NCBI GenBank assembly: GCA_902500805.1
Contig: CABVSA010000014.1
Span: 1 to 58,155 of the forward strand
From: an uncultured Nitrospira sp.
GTDB lineage: Bacteria > Nitrospirota > Nitrospiria > Nitrospirales > Nitrospiraceae
DNA: 58,155 nt
Reading direction: 5' to 3'
Shown here: positions 24,661-33,436 of the stretch, piece by piece
Numbering within the stretch: the first letter of the stretch is position 1
Layout: each line of letters begins with the position of its first letter
The notes under the pieces: model-generated
What the model saw: only the letters and a program-made list of their open reading frames with translations
Database searches by the model: none
Told to the model about the DNA's origin: nothing
Program-made: the position numbers and the translations under genes

Positions 24661-24853
24661 GAGTACGTTTAAAGAGAAAGAAATGGTTCTGGTCTACAGA
24701 AGAACTCTTGAGGTCACTAACTTCTCGATGAAGCTCGAAGGTCGGTGTACCTGACAAGGCGTAAGCGGAAGCTTCGGCATAGCCGTCGCATGGACGGCCC
24801 AGTGTGATGCAGGACGTTCGACGGCAGCGTTACGTGACGTTCCCGTTATCCTT

Positions 24854-25792
24854 TCAGTGTTCGGAAGAGCGTGTGCTGGGAGTCAGCCTAGGTTTCACCT
24901 GCGCGGCAAACGCCGCGATCTCACGCGGAAGAGCATACCAACAGACATCCCCATAGCGGGTCACGACATACTTCAGAAGCTGTTCGTACAGATGAACCGG
25001 ATATTCCGAGGCATTTGGCTTTCCATCAAAGGAAATGTAGTCAGGATGGACGTTCACCAAGACCATGCCACCGTGTGAAGCCACCCAATCAATTTTCTTC
25101 ACCCACAGATCGATCGTCGTTTCCTTAAAGAGCACGAACATCGTTGAGTCCTGTGGAAGAGTACAAGGAAGTTCGACGTAGCCCTTCGAGTCGCTGCCTT
25201 GAACCCAGAATGGGAAAATCGTCCCGACCCCATCTGGTTGCGGCTCGAACGGATCAGTGTCGAAGGTGGATGCATCGTAGAGAACATCGAGATCATGGAG
25301 CCATTCCAAGTTATGAAACATGAAACCTGCGCGAAAACCTGAGGCCTCCCACTTCTGAACATACTGATTGATCTTGCGAGCCTGCATATGAAAATGTTGC
25401 GACGAACGGTAGAGCGTTCCGTCGTGATGCAGATCATGGACAGCAACTTCAAAACCTTCCCGTTCAAGGTCCGCTCGGAGGGTATCGGGTACGCGGTACT
25501 CCCCTTCCGGCACGAAATTGAACGAGGCCCGGATGCCTAAAGCCTTGTCTAGTTCGGCCAGCTTCCGGCACAGTCCCAACCCGCGAGCGCCTTCGACATC
25601 GTGCGTGACAACAAAGGCAAGTTGCTTGCCGTTCGGCCACCCAGGCCAGCCCTCAGGCGGTTGAGCTGCAGACGATAAGATAGGCCATGAACCGCTGAAC
25701 TGTCTCCGCAGACGATTCGCAATCAAACGTCGAATTCGTATCCGAATAGCCCACGGGATAGCCGGCTTGAGAAGATAGTATAGGTTCGTCAT
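24854..25792 (-). CDS. Polysaccharide deacetylase-like (NodB fold) protein
   Basis: 312 residues. AFVVTHDVEGARG carries the NodB-type Asp, VAVHDLHHDGTL the histidines, and VNVHPDYISF a late His/Asp motif. The N-terminal 50 residues are basic (RIRIRRLIANRLRR). The protein would remove N-acetyl groups from a polysaccharide or a lipid-linked sugar, although the His spacing differs from the classic H-x3-H, so activity is not certain. AAGGA precedes the ATG. The gene is 193 bases upstream of the GGDEF-like gene and could have its own transcript. Confidence 0.8.
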   Translation of the reverse strand: MTNLYYLLKPAIPWAIRIRIRRLIANRLRRQFSGSWPILSSAAQPPEGWPGWPNGKQLAFVVTHDVEGARGLGLCRKLAELDKALGIRASFNFVPEGEYRVPDTLRADLEREGFEVAVHDLHHDGTLYRSSQHFHMQARKINQYVQKWEASGFRAGFMFHNLEWLHDLDVLYDASTFDTDPFEPQPDGVGTIFPFWVQGSDSKGYVELPCTLPQDSTMFVLFKETTIDLWVKKIDWVASHGGMVLVNVHPDYISFDGKPNASEYPVHLYEQLLKYVVTRYGDVCWYALPREIAAFAAQVKPRLTPSTRSSEH

Positions 25793-26105
25793 ACGCAGAA
25801 TGTCCTTACGCTTCTCTCATGCCAAATACGGCGTTGAGCAGCAATTCGGAAGCTTCGAAACAGACTCCCCAATATGCATATAAGACGTTTGAGGAATCCA
25901 GGGAATCCCTGGTTCAAGATTGGAATACCAAATGCGACAGCTTCACCCGTTAGACATTGAAACGGTCTCATCCTAGGTACCAAGGGAGTACTGAGTGAAG
26001 GGAAATCCGTACACTTTGACAAGCTGTAGAACAATCCAATGCAACCTTGATGAGAGAAGTTTCCAGAAACCCTAAGATATTGGTCGATATCAAGCAATCG
26101 GTCTG

Positions 26106-26121
26106 TGGCATTCATTTTGCT
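26106..26121 (+). promoter_or_regulatory. Candidate sigma-54 promoter upstream of the relict Fn3 gene
   Basis: TGGCATTCATTTTGCT matches 10 of 12 defined positions of the -24/-12 consensus, with GG (26107-26108) and GC (26119-26120) ten bases apart. It lies about 40 bases before the open part of the relict frame, so the promoter seems to have outlived its gene. Confidence 0.5.
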
Positions 26122-26161
26122 CGATACCATCGTGGTGACGCCACATCACGGACGCGGTTAG

Positions 26162-26350
26162 AATACGTACGACTCATTCGTACTAGTGAGAAACACAAAG
26201 ATGCGGATGACATACGTTGCAAATAGTTTAGCTCTTGGCAGGATGTACTATTTTGCCGTCAGGGCTTACCCAGAGCCAACGAGCCCCCTATTCCACTCTG
26301 ACGAGGGGCCTAAGACGATTCAAGAACCCAGTTTAATCATCATAATGTAA
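26162..26350 (+). pseudogene. Relict C-terminus of a fibronectin III protein
   Basis: The frame after a TAG at 26159-26161 reads NTYDSFVLVRNTKM, then SLALGRMYYFAVRAYPEPTS, and ends EGPKTIQEPSLIIIM before TAA at 26348-26350. The segment LALGRMYYFAVRAY is nearly the same as LTVGRMYYFVVTAY of the protein at 2936-3637, and KTIQ matches that protein's last residues. There is no usable start, signal peptide or N-terminal strand set, so this is the tail end of a lost gene. Its position directly behind a sigma-54-type site suggests an internal deletion of a once complete gene. Confidence 0.7.
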
Positions 26351-26555
26351 ACAGTTATCACCAGTCTCTCGTGGAAGGTGAAAATTATAGGGGAGTCCGA
26401 GTTGACGTACATAAGGGTACATATACTAACCAGATACAGGGGTCGCACATGGAGAGTGGGGCGATGGTAAAGACCGAATCTTGATACAATCACTATGTTT
26501 CAATGGCTTGGGTAGTGGGAACACCGCACTCTTAATGTGCAAACATTGAAGACTT

Positions 26556-26571
26556 TGGCATGCGATGTGCT
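26556..26571 (+). promoter_or_regulatory. Candidate sigma-54 promoter for the beta-helix gene
   Basis: TGGCATGCGATGTGCT matches 10 of 12 defined positions of TGGCACGNNNNTTGCW, with GG (26557-26558) and GC (26569-26570) ten bases apart. The start point would be near 26582, giving a leader of about 75 bases to the ATG at 26658. Confidence 0.55.
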
Positions 26572-26657
26572 TACAACCATTACTTAACAAAGCTCCTTTA
26601 GATTTACAGTGACTCGACTTGGATGAAATACATCTTCAGAAAGACGGAGGGGACCAC

Positions 26658-28256
26658 ATGCGATTATTATGGCTCTTACTTGGATTATGTATTGCAGCAG
26701 TAGTGACCATACATTCTCCCGCTGAAGCGGCCTGCAGCGGAGGAGGAACTGTTTGGACATGTACTGCTGGTAGTACGGCCGCAGACATCAATTCCGCCAT
26801 CAATTCGGCTAGTGATGGAGCAGTCATTACGCTTAGTACAGGCACCTACTCAGGAACTGGCATTCAACTGAGTGCGAGGAACGGCGTCACCCTGATATGC
26901 CAAACCGTGGGTGGATGTACAATGACAGGCAGCGACTCAGTGTTTGAGATTAATGGGTGCCCTGCCGCCCGTACCAACCTTATGCGAATCAGCGGATTTA
27001 ACTTTACCACCGCTGGCAATAACAAAATTTGGATCTACTGTACATTTGACATTACGAAACTTCGACTCGACAACCTGACCTTTACCAGCATTGGTTCTGG
27101 GAACCTAGCTATCTTCGTAGGAGAAGGTGGCGGAGGACCTCCGTTTGCTGATCGTGGGGAGGTCTATGGTGTAGTGGATCATGTAACCTGCCAATCTCCC
27201 TCGCACAACTTTGTGTGCCTACACAATACATCGGGCGGGGATCAGTGGAAAACCGGTGGTGTAGGTTCGGCTAATGCCCTGTTTTTTGAAGACAGCGTGT
27301 GTACCTTTGGAACGCGGAGCGATTTCACCAAGAGCTGTGTGGACAACTGGCGAGCCCATGCTATGGTTCTACGGTTTAACACTATCGTAGGTTCGAATCT
27401 GCGGGCTCATAGCTATTGTCACTATGGACCGGAGGTCATGGAAATCTATGGGAATACTGTAAGTACAGAATCAGTCAGTAGTCCGGGGGCTTGGGATGTT
27501 CACTTGCAGGGCAGCGGCGAGCAAATGGTGTGGGGGAACACCGTTTCCCCGCAAGGGGCTGGTTCGCTGGTCCCAATCGCAACTCAAAGCTATCGGAGCG
27601 ATTCGTCAAGTCTTCCTCAAGGGGGTTGCACCGCGATTGCCGATGGGACACAGACAGGCGCAGGGACTCCCAGTGATCCCAATGATGGAAACCGGTCTCC
27701 AACATCATCCAATTACGGGTATCCCTATTGGCATCAGCCTGGGCGCGATGGTGCAGGCACACTCAAGCCGATGTATAGTTTTTTAAACCGAACCCGAGGA
27801 ACAAATGCAATCGCCCATCTCGTCGTTAACAATTCCGGGGTCTGGACTGGATCTAAAAGCAATTGTGCAAACACAAATACGAGCCGTGTGAATTGTCATC
27901 TTCAGTTGAACCGAGATCTGTATCAGGAAACCTCATCTTTTACCGGAATAAGCGGGGTTGGCGTAGGCAGCCTAGCTAATCGCCCTGCTGCCTGTACGCC
28001 AACCCCGGAATCAGCCGATATAGGCAATGGTGGAGTTGGGTACTGGGCGACCGATCAGGGCTCTTGGAACAAGAGTGGCTCAAACCCAAGAGGTGCACAA
28101 TTCAATGGGGCTGATGGCGTGTTATACAGATGTTCAGCAGCCAACACTTGGACAGTTGCGTACACTCCCTATACCTACCCGCATCCGTTGCAAACAGATG
28201 GTGGAGGAACCAGCAGCACGCCTCCCCCTTCTCCAACAAATCTTACTGTCCAATGA
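26658..28256 (+). CDS. Secreted right-handed beta-helix (pectate-lyase fold) protein
   Basis: 532 residues from the ATG at 26658, chosen for its GGAGGGG ribosome site; an earlier frame start at 26619 lacks one. A clear signal peptide (LLWLLLGLCIAAVVTIHSPA) is cut after AEA. The body shows the layout of parallel beta-helix proteins: TAADINSAINSASDGAVITL, GTYSGTGIQLSARNGVTLIC, IYCTFDITKLRLDNLTFTSI, YGVVDHVTCQS and EVMEIYGNTVSTES. Cysteines are many and probably paired. It may bind or cleave a polysaccharide, but no catalytic residues can be assigned. The C-terminus ends in a proline linker and SPTNLTVQ, which is how an Fn3 domain normally begins, so the protein seems cut short. Confidence 0.8.
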   Translation: MRLLWLLLGLCIAAVVTIHSPAEAACSGGGTVWTCTAGSTAADINSAINSASDGAVITLSTGTYSGTGIQLSARNGVTLICQTVGGCTMTGSDSVFEINGCPAARTNLMRISGFNFTTAGNNKIWIYCTFDITKLRLDNLTFTSIGSGNLAIFVGEGGGGPPFADRGEVYGVVDHVTCQSPSHNFVCLHNTSGGDQWKTGGVGSANALFFEDSVCTFGTRSDFTKSCVDNWRAHAMVLRFNTIVGSNLRAHSYCHYGPEVMEIYGNTVSTESVSSPGAWDVHLQGSGEQMVWGNTVSPQGAGSLVPIATQSYRSDSSSLPQGGCTAIADGTQTGAGTPSDPNDGNRSPTSSNYGYPYWHQPGRDGAGTLKPMYSFLNRTRGTNAIAHLVVNNSGVWTGSKSNCANTNTSRVNCHLQLNRDLYQETSSFTGISGVGVGSLANRPAACTPTPESADIGNGGVGYWATDQGSWNKSGSNPRGAQFNGADGVLYRCSAANTWTVAYTPYTYPHPLQTDGGGTSSTPPPSPTNLTVQ

Positions 28257-28402
28257 CTGGTATCGTGAGATTTAACGCAAGGACTTTCCAGCAACACAAT
28301 AAGACGTTTGTTCAAGATAATGAGGAGAATATTGTGTGAGCCAGAACTTTAGTCAGGTGTACCTATCATCCGTGACCATCAGCCGTCTTCTTGAAGGCAA
28401 CC

Positions 28403-29401
28403 TCAAGAAAACACTAATTGATACATGCGTCTAATCACAGAAAGTTGTTTCCTGGCTTCATCAAGCACCACGACTGTAACGATGGTGACAACGTAAGCCA
28501 CCATGAATGACATACCCAAGACCACGATAGTGGGAAACTCGCAGTAGTCCATCAACTTGCGGACGAAGTGCAATATTCCTATTTGAGTAATGTAGCCAAA
28601 GAGAGAGTACCGACCCAATGTGACTATCAGATCATAAGCTGGTTGCGCAGCTAAATGCCTGATTGCTACCAGATAGATTAAGCTAACGTTTAGGCACACA
28701 CCGACCAACTGCAAAATGTATAGTACGCCCCAAATAGTAATCGCTGCGGTGTAGGCTAGATAGAGCGTGCCGAGCACGACGGGATGTTTGTATAGGCCAT
28801 TAAATCTGTCAATGGGATATGTTCCGCATAACAAGCCTAGTACACCAAACCCTAGCATTTCAAGATTTGCGCTAGAGCCTGCCCCTAGGCTTAATACAGT
28901 TATACATAGCATTACTAAACAACACACCCCACGAAGAAGCAACTGGTTACCTCTCCCAATGATCAATAATGCACCAGCTATTGGCAGGAAATAGCTAATT
29001 GGAAGCAGTACCCAAAACAATGATTTCGCATTACCTGAAATATAGATATCAGCAACATGATCAAGGAACCCTGTGATCCCTGGCATTTGTCCCCTGTAAT
29101 TTGTCACAAAAAGAATATTCGCAAGCAAATTAAGGATTGTGAAGAGTAGTAGAAGTTTAATGCCACGCTGCAACAGCCTCTCAAATATCCGGTAGTAGTT
29201 GAACGCATGCTTGCTAGGATAGACGTTGCTTGCGAGGAATCCCGCAATGAAAATAAATGATGGGGTAATGAATCTTATGTAGGTGTAAAACTCTCCCTCC
29301 CTGGCAACGAAGTAGTTGATCCAGTGATACAGGAGCATCAGCAAGACGAGCGCTCCCTTCGTGAAATCCAAGGCGGGATTCTGTTGACTATTTGCGCTCA
29401 T
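28403..29401 (-). CDS. Multi-pass membrane acyltransferase-like protein
   Basis: 332 residues with about ten hydrophobic helices. The N-terminus ALDFTKGALVLLMLLYHWIN has the Asp-x-x-(K/R)-G and H that open acyltransferase-3, OpgC and DUF1624-type proteins; FITPSFIFIAGFLASNVY follows. It may O-acylate or O-succinylate the exported polysaccharide. The assignment to one of these related families is open. It is the last gene of the long minus-strand polysaccharide locus and is convergent with the beta-helix gene; the 146 bases between them hold only a weak hairpin. Confidence 0.7.
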   Translation of the reverse strand: MSANSQQNPALDFTKGALVLLMLLYHWINYFVAREGEFYTYIRFITPSFIFIAGFLASNVYPSKHAFNYYRIFERLLQRGIKLLLLFTILNLLANILFVTNYRGQMPGITGFLDHVADIYISGNAKSLFWVLLPISYFLPIAGALLIIGRGNQLLLRGVCCLVMLCITVLSLGAGSSANLEMLGFGVLGLLCGTYPIDRFNGLYKHPVVLGTLYLAYTAAITIWGVLYILQLVGVCLNVSLIYLVAIRHLAAQPAYDLIVTLGRYSLFGYITQIGILHFVRKLMDYCEFPTIVVLGMSFMVAYVVTIVTVVVLDEARKQLSVIRRMYQLVFS

Positions 29402-29452
29402 CGTAACGGTACGGTGTAATGGACAAGTGTGGGATCGGAGGAGGCTAAGAGA

Positions 29453-30799
29453 TTAACATCTGACACGAGCGGGAGCCCGTGACGAGGCAGTTTCTGGAAG
29501 AGTCTGCATGAGTACTATAATCGTCAACAGCCAGAGAACCCCAATTTTATTGAAGGATGCTTCCGAGTAGTTGTACACAACGGCAATGATCAAAACCGCC
29601 AGGCGAATACTAGCCTCTGGTGCGCCGATCAGAAGCTGCTTCCTTATTTTAAGATAGGCGACGATCAGAACACTGACCAATATGCTGACACCCAGCCATC
29701 CACCGTTGAGATAGGTCTCAAGATACCCATTATGGGCTTGAAAAATTCCACCAAATTTCTCGAACGAGACTCTCAGCCGTTCTCCAGCCCAAAAAGTATT
29801 GAAACCAGCCCCAACAAACGCATTTGGTTGAAGTTCCATCAACATCGGCCAGATTTCAGTACGCGTGGTAAGAGTGGGATCTCGGCCCATAGCATTGAGG
29901 AAGTCGTCTTTGATACCGACAAGAGAGTCCAGCGTGAAAATAATCGCAATTAAACAGCATCCGATCAACTCTAAACGTGTTGGACGGTTTCGAATCCCTG
30001 TGAAGTGAAGGCTGATCAGAAGTACCGATCCCAATGCCGCACAGAGTAGTGATGTGACGCTATTCACTATTAATAAGAGATACCAGCATGACCCCAGGGT
30101 TATCAGGCGAGACGCTAGGAGCGTTCGTGGTGCTCGCCTGGTTCCTTTGGGCCATGATTCCAAAATATCCCAAAGAAGAAACACTGCACCAACCATAGCG
30201 AGAACACCAAGAGTGTTTTTATGGGTGGCTACCCCCACCCACATTACTTCGCTCTTGTCATATCCGACATAGGCCCTCCCCCATTCGGGAAAATAGCGGA
30301 TCAGTATTACGGAAAGAGGAATGCAAAGATATGACATCCTAACAAAGATCGCCTTAATTGCCTCGGCGGGAGCCAACTCCGTGAGTACTACGAGGGCCAT
30401 AATGATGGCGCCGAACTCTTTAAATAACCTCTTGAAGGTGATCAAAGGATAGTCTGACCACAGGATACTAAGCCACCAAAAGACATAGAACACAACAACA
30501 GCGGTATTCTCTTTTAGGACTGTACCCCATCGAAGTTTTCGTCGTAATAGGACAACGCTGCCTACGAGTAGGAACAGAATGCTTATCGTCGCCTCTATAG
30601 GGTTTCCTTCATCGACTGATTCTGAAAGTCCTCCCCCCCCCGTCTGGCCGAACCATTCAGTGACTGGACGGGAACCATAGATTACGGCCCATACTACGAC
30701 GATCCAGGTTGTGCGAGTTACACGCGGGCGATCTCTCTGCTCCTGGTAGTAAATGCAGATAAGGACAGTGATGAAAGCTATGAGAAGCAATAGATTCAT
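29453..30799 (-). CDS. O-antigen ligase/polymerase (Wzy-like) membrane protein
   Basis: 448 residues with about twelve membrane helices. The long periplasmic loop before the last helices contains FVGAGFNTFWAGERLRVSFE and AHNGYLETYLNGGWLGVSIL; H-N-x-Y-L-E is the hallmark of the Wzy_C/WaaL family. WVGVATHKNTLGVLAMVGAV matches the earlier conserved loop of exopolysaccharide polymerases. It should polymerise repeat units in the periplasm or ligate the polymer. The start overlaps the stop of the deacetylase gene upstream (ATGA). Confidence 0.87.
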   Translation of the reverse strand: MNLLLLIAFITVLICIYYQEQRDRPRVTRTTWIVVVWAVIYGSRPVTEWFGQTGGGGLSESVDEGNPIEATISILFLLVGSVVLLRRKLRWGTVLKENTAVVVFYVFWWLSILWSDYPLITFKRLFKEFGAIIMALVVLTELAPAEAIKAIFVRMSYLCIPLSVILIRYFPEWGRAYVGYDKSEVMWVGVATHKNTLGVLAMVGAVFLLWDILESWPKGTRRAPRTLLASRLITLGSCWYLLLIVNSVTSLLCAALGSVLLISLHFTGIRNRPTRLELIGCCLIAIIFTLDSLVGIKDDFLNAMGRDPTLTTRTEIWPMLMELQPNAFVGAGFNTFWAGERLRVSFEKFGGIFQAHNGYLETYLNGGWLGVSILVSVLIVAYLKIRKQLLIGAPEASIRLAVLIIAVVYNYSEASFNKIGVLWLLTIIVLMQTLPETASSRAPARVRC

Positions 30800-31581
30800 C
30801 TACCACTCGAAGGGACTGAGCCGTTACAAACTAGTGCTAATGCTTTGGACACCGGGAGAATGTTTGCTCCTGAAACGATTGACCGGTCGACTATCTGCTC
30901 AAACAACTGCGGCGCACAGCCATACATGGTAGGCTGAGGAGAAATATCATGAGTACAAAAGATCAACCATCCATTATTTCTCTGATTACGCTCAATTAGA
31001 TCCCAAATTACATCAGGCCGTTCCCTTGCTCGCTCGATAAAAAATGCATACACATAGTTTAAGTCCACCACGCCGATGTTGGCTCTCTGGGAACCGGCAC
31101 GGCAGCATGCAAAGTGACGGCCTGTTTGCTTTTTTATGTGAGGCCGTGGTGTCGTGCTGATTGGATATGACATCGTCTCAAACCTCGTCCCCGGGATAAT
31201 GGTTTCCAATGTTCGCTGATTTTCTAGGATAGAGTGCTGGAAACTTTGCGGTTCAGTATCCCAAGCATCACAATGCCCAAATGTATGACAGCCCAACTCG
31301 TGTCCTTGTACCAGTACTTCCTTCACGTGCGCAGCGGAACAGATACGTCCGACAGATTCCTCGCGATCCAAAAGACCGAGCGATACATAGTAGGTGCCGG
31401 CTACACCATGTTGACGAAGAATCTTGCCTCCCACTTCCAAGGCCGAAAGCGGAAAATCATCGAATGTGAACGAGATCAGCGGCATCGTATTCTGCATTTG
31501 TACCGGCCTTCGGCACAATGCTTGCGCCATAGATCTTCGGCACTTTCCTTGGACCCTCTCCCACACAGCCGCGATACTCAC
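30796..31581 (-). CDS. Polysaccharide deacetylase (NodB domain)
   Basis: 261 residues. ISFTFDDFPLSALEVGGKIL has the paired Asp of motif 1, GHELGCHTFGHCDAW the H-x-x-x-H metal motif, and MSYPISTTPRP the position-3 motif, so the metal site is complete. It would deacetylate GlcNAc-type residues. Start: a GTG at 31581 overlaps the upstream stop as GTGA; an ATG at 31530 (MAQALCRRPVQM) is an alternative and fits the domain edge better. No signal peptide is visible with either start. Confidence 0.83.
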   Translation of the reverse strand: MSIAAVWERVQGKCRRSMAQALCRRPVQMQNTMPLISFTFDDFPLSALEVGGKILRQHGVAGTYYVSLGLLDREESVGRICSAAHVKEVLVQGHELGCHTFGHCDAWDTEPQSFQHSILENQRTLETIIPGTRFETMSYPISTTPRPHIKKQTGRHFACCRAGSQRANIGVVDLNYVYAFFIERARERPDVIWDLIERNQRNNGWLIFCTHDISPQPTMYGCAPQLFEQIVDRSIVSGANILPVSKALALVCNGSVPSSGR

Positions 31582-33395
31582 ACTCCTACTTCCTTCTCAG
31601 CCTCATGTATGGAAATGATGTTCTCCTTCGAGATCGACCGTGTTTTGGGGTATTTGAGGAAGAGCAGGCCATCCCTCTCAGCAACGCATTCGAACCCGAT
31701 CTCTTCAAACATCTTCCCGGGCTTTTCGTTCTTCGTTGTCTTTCGATAATTGGCAAAAAAGTCACGTCTTTCCGGAAGGGAATACTTCTCTATAAGGTAT
31801 GCCAAGAATGCATGCTCCACGCGCTTGCCTTGTATTCGACAACTAAACATCAGATCCATCAGGCGAGGTTCACGAATATCCACCAACGCAAAGCCTACGA
31901 TCCCATAGCTTCCGAATCTGTCGGCGCAGCGAATCACGAAGGTCTCGTGGTCCTGGGATTCCTGGATCTCTGCCAACTGCTCGCGCGGATATCGGGAACC
32001 GGAGAAGTTCATTTGATTGGTCCGTTGTGCCAATTCATAGACGCGTTCCAAATTCTCACCGCTGAGCTTCGCGAGTGTCACTTCAATCCTGCACTCCCGG
32101 AGAAATTTTGCATAGTCGCCCTCGAACGATTCCTGGACCATCTTCCGCTCTTTCTCCTGCTGATACATATGGCGTCTTTGTTGGCTTTCTTCCGTGATCG
32201 GCACCTGACACTCGGGTCGTGCCAAGATCCCTCCTGCCTCAGCTGTATCTACGACGGAGACATTGGGGAATGCACTTCGCACCTCCTCTCGCTCAAAAGG
32301 TTGATCGTCGACAAACGCCAAGCTGTCTACCCCGATATTGAGCAATTGTGCGATTGTTGCAATCGCCTGACTTTTTGGATTCCAGGTGATTTGCGGATAG
32401 AGAAAATACTTATCAATCCCCCAAAGCTGAAGTACGTGGACAGCATCAGCGTAATTATTCTTGCTGGCTATCGAGTGCAAAATGCCGCGCCGGTCCGTTT
32501 CTTTGATTACCTCAACGAGGTCATGCCGAAGTGTGAGTCGCTCACGTCCGTCCTCAATAAGCGTTCCCTGCCACAAGGTATTGTCAAGATCCCATACGAT
32601 GCATTTCCATGGCTTCGGCAATCCAGTCAAAGGCGTCTTCACTTTCTGCGCGGGATACAACCATGCAAAATCCATAAAGCCGAAATATAGAACGGTATCG
32701 TCAGCTTCATTGGGCACGATCTCCACTTCAAACGGTTGCAGAAGGTCCACCCGCTGGAGAATGTCGCCTACTGCAATGTGTTCAATATGAAAGCCCGGTA
32801 CCGCTTCAACCACTCGCTGGAATTCACGGGCTGACATTTCATGACGGGCTCGAATCGAAAGAGTCAGATTGAGCGGCCTATCGGAGGGGTTATAACACTC
32901 GATGAGGAAACAGTCGGGAGGGACATCAGCTGGAGAAGCCCTCTCAGCCTCGCATCGACGAAGATAGGCAACTTTCCCCAAGACCTTCGACTTGAGCTGC
33001 CGAGGAAGTGGTGCGGATCGCGCGAATGCGCCGATCATCATGTTCCTCTTTTCCTTGCGCAACGACTCTTGCCGTGAATACCGGGCAAGATTACCGACCG
33101 TCCAAAGCTTTGCCCACCGCTTGAACCGAAGCTTTAATAGATATGGCCTGACGACTTCATCGATGTCGATACGCGTCATTCCGTCAATAAACAATCGGCA
33201 TCCCCCGTCTTCTCGACGATCGTAAAGTTCGCATGTGGTGTAACACGTCGGCCATGCGCACTCAGTACAATGCTCCCCCCATGGCAGCGCCGTCCGGAAC
33301 TCCACCAGAGATGTGAGTTCCTCAAAACGTTTGATGGTTCCAGGCGGAAGTGTATCGATCGATTCGAGACGATCATTGATTTCAGATTCATACAT
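31578..33395 (-). CDS. FkbH-like HAD-IIIC protein with N-terminal cysteine cluster
   Basis: 605 residues. The HAD motif KCIVWDLDNTLWQGTLIEDG lies near residue 270, ASKNNYADA is motif 2/3-like, and FVDDQPFEREEVRSAFPNV is the FkbH signature. The C-terminal part has a GNAT-like domain (FEGDYAKFLRECRIEVTLAK, TNQMNFSGSRYP, FGSYGIVGFALVDIREPRLM). FkbH proteins form glyceryl-ACP from 1,3-bisphosphoglycerate in polyketide systems; ACPs are encoded elsewhere in the window. Residues about 40-65 hold a cysteine array, C-x2-C-x4-C-x3-C-x10-C, in HCTECAWPTCYTTCELY and GGC. This may bind zinc or an iron-sulfur cluster and is not part of the classic FkbH. Confidence 0.8.
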   Translation of the reverse strand: MYESEINDRLESIDTLPPGTIKRFEELTSLVEFRTALPWGEHCTECAWPTCYTTCELYDRREDGGCRLFIDGMTRIDIDEVVRPYLLKLRFKRWAKLWTVGNLARYSRQESLRKEKRNMMIGAFARSAPLPRQLKSKVLGKVAYLRRCEAERASPADVPPDCFLIECYNPSDRPLNLTLSIRARHEMSAREFQRVVEAVPGFHIEHIAVGDILQRVDLLQPFEVEIVPNEADDTVLYFGFMDFAWLYPAQKVKTPLTGLPKPWKCIVWDLDNTLWQGTLIEDGRERLTLRHDLVEVIKETDRRGILHSIASKNNYADAVHVLQLWGIDKYFLYPQITWNPKSQAIATIAQLLNIGVDSLAFVDDQPFEREEVRSAFPNVSVVDTAEAGGILARPECQVPITEESQQRRHMYQQEKERKMVQESFEGDYAKFLRECRIEVTLAKLSGENLERVYELAQRTNQMNFSGSRYPREQLAEIQESQDHETFVIRCADRFGSYGIVGFALVDIREPRLMDLMFSCRIQGKRVEHAFLAYLIEKYSLPERRDFFANYRKTTKNEKPGKMFEEIGFECVAERDGLLFLKYPKTRSISKENIISIHEAEKEVGV

Positions 33396-33436
33396 GGAGT
33401 CAGCCTCCTTGCAATAGCAACTGATGGTTCACCCGT

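Larger units (their letters stand above)
25793..26657. other. Intergenic stretch with two sigma-54-type sites and a relict gene
   Basis: Nearly 870 bases separate the deacetylase gene from the divergent beta-helix gene. It holds a sigma-54-type site (26106-26121), a relict Fn3 C-terminus (26162-26350) and a second sigma-54-type site (26556-26571) before the beta-helix gene. I see nothing else convincing; a 113-codon minus-strand frame ending at 25789 looks non-coding. Confidence 0.6.

Noticed and set aside
25789..26130. 113-codon minus-strand frame whose stop overlaps the deacetylase start (ATGA)
   Set aside because: No motif, no ribosome site and non-coding composition; the overlap appears accidental, and the stretch contains a better explained promoter on the other strand.
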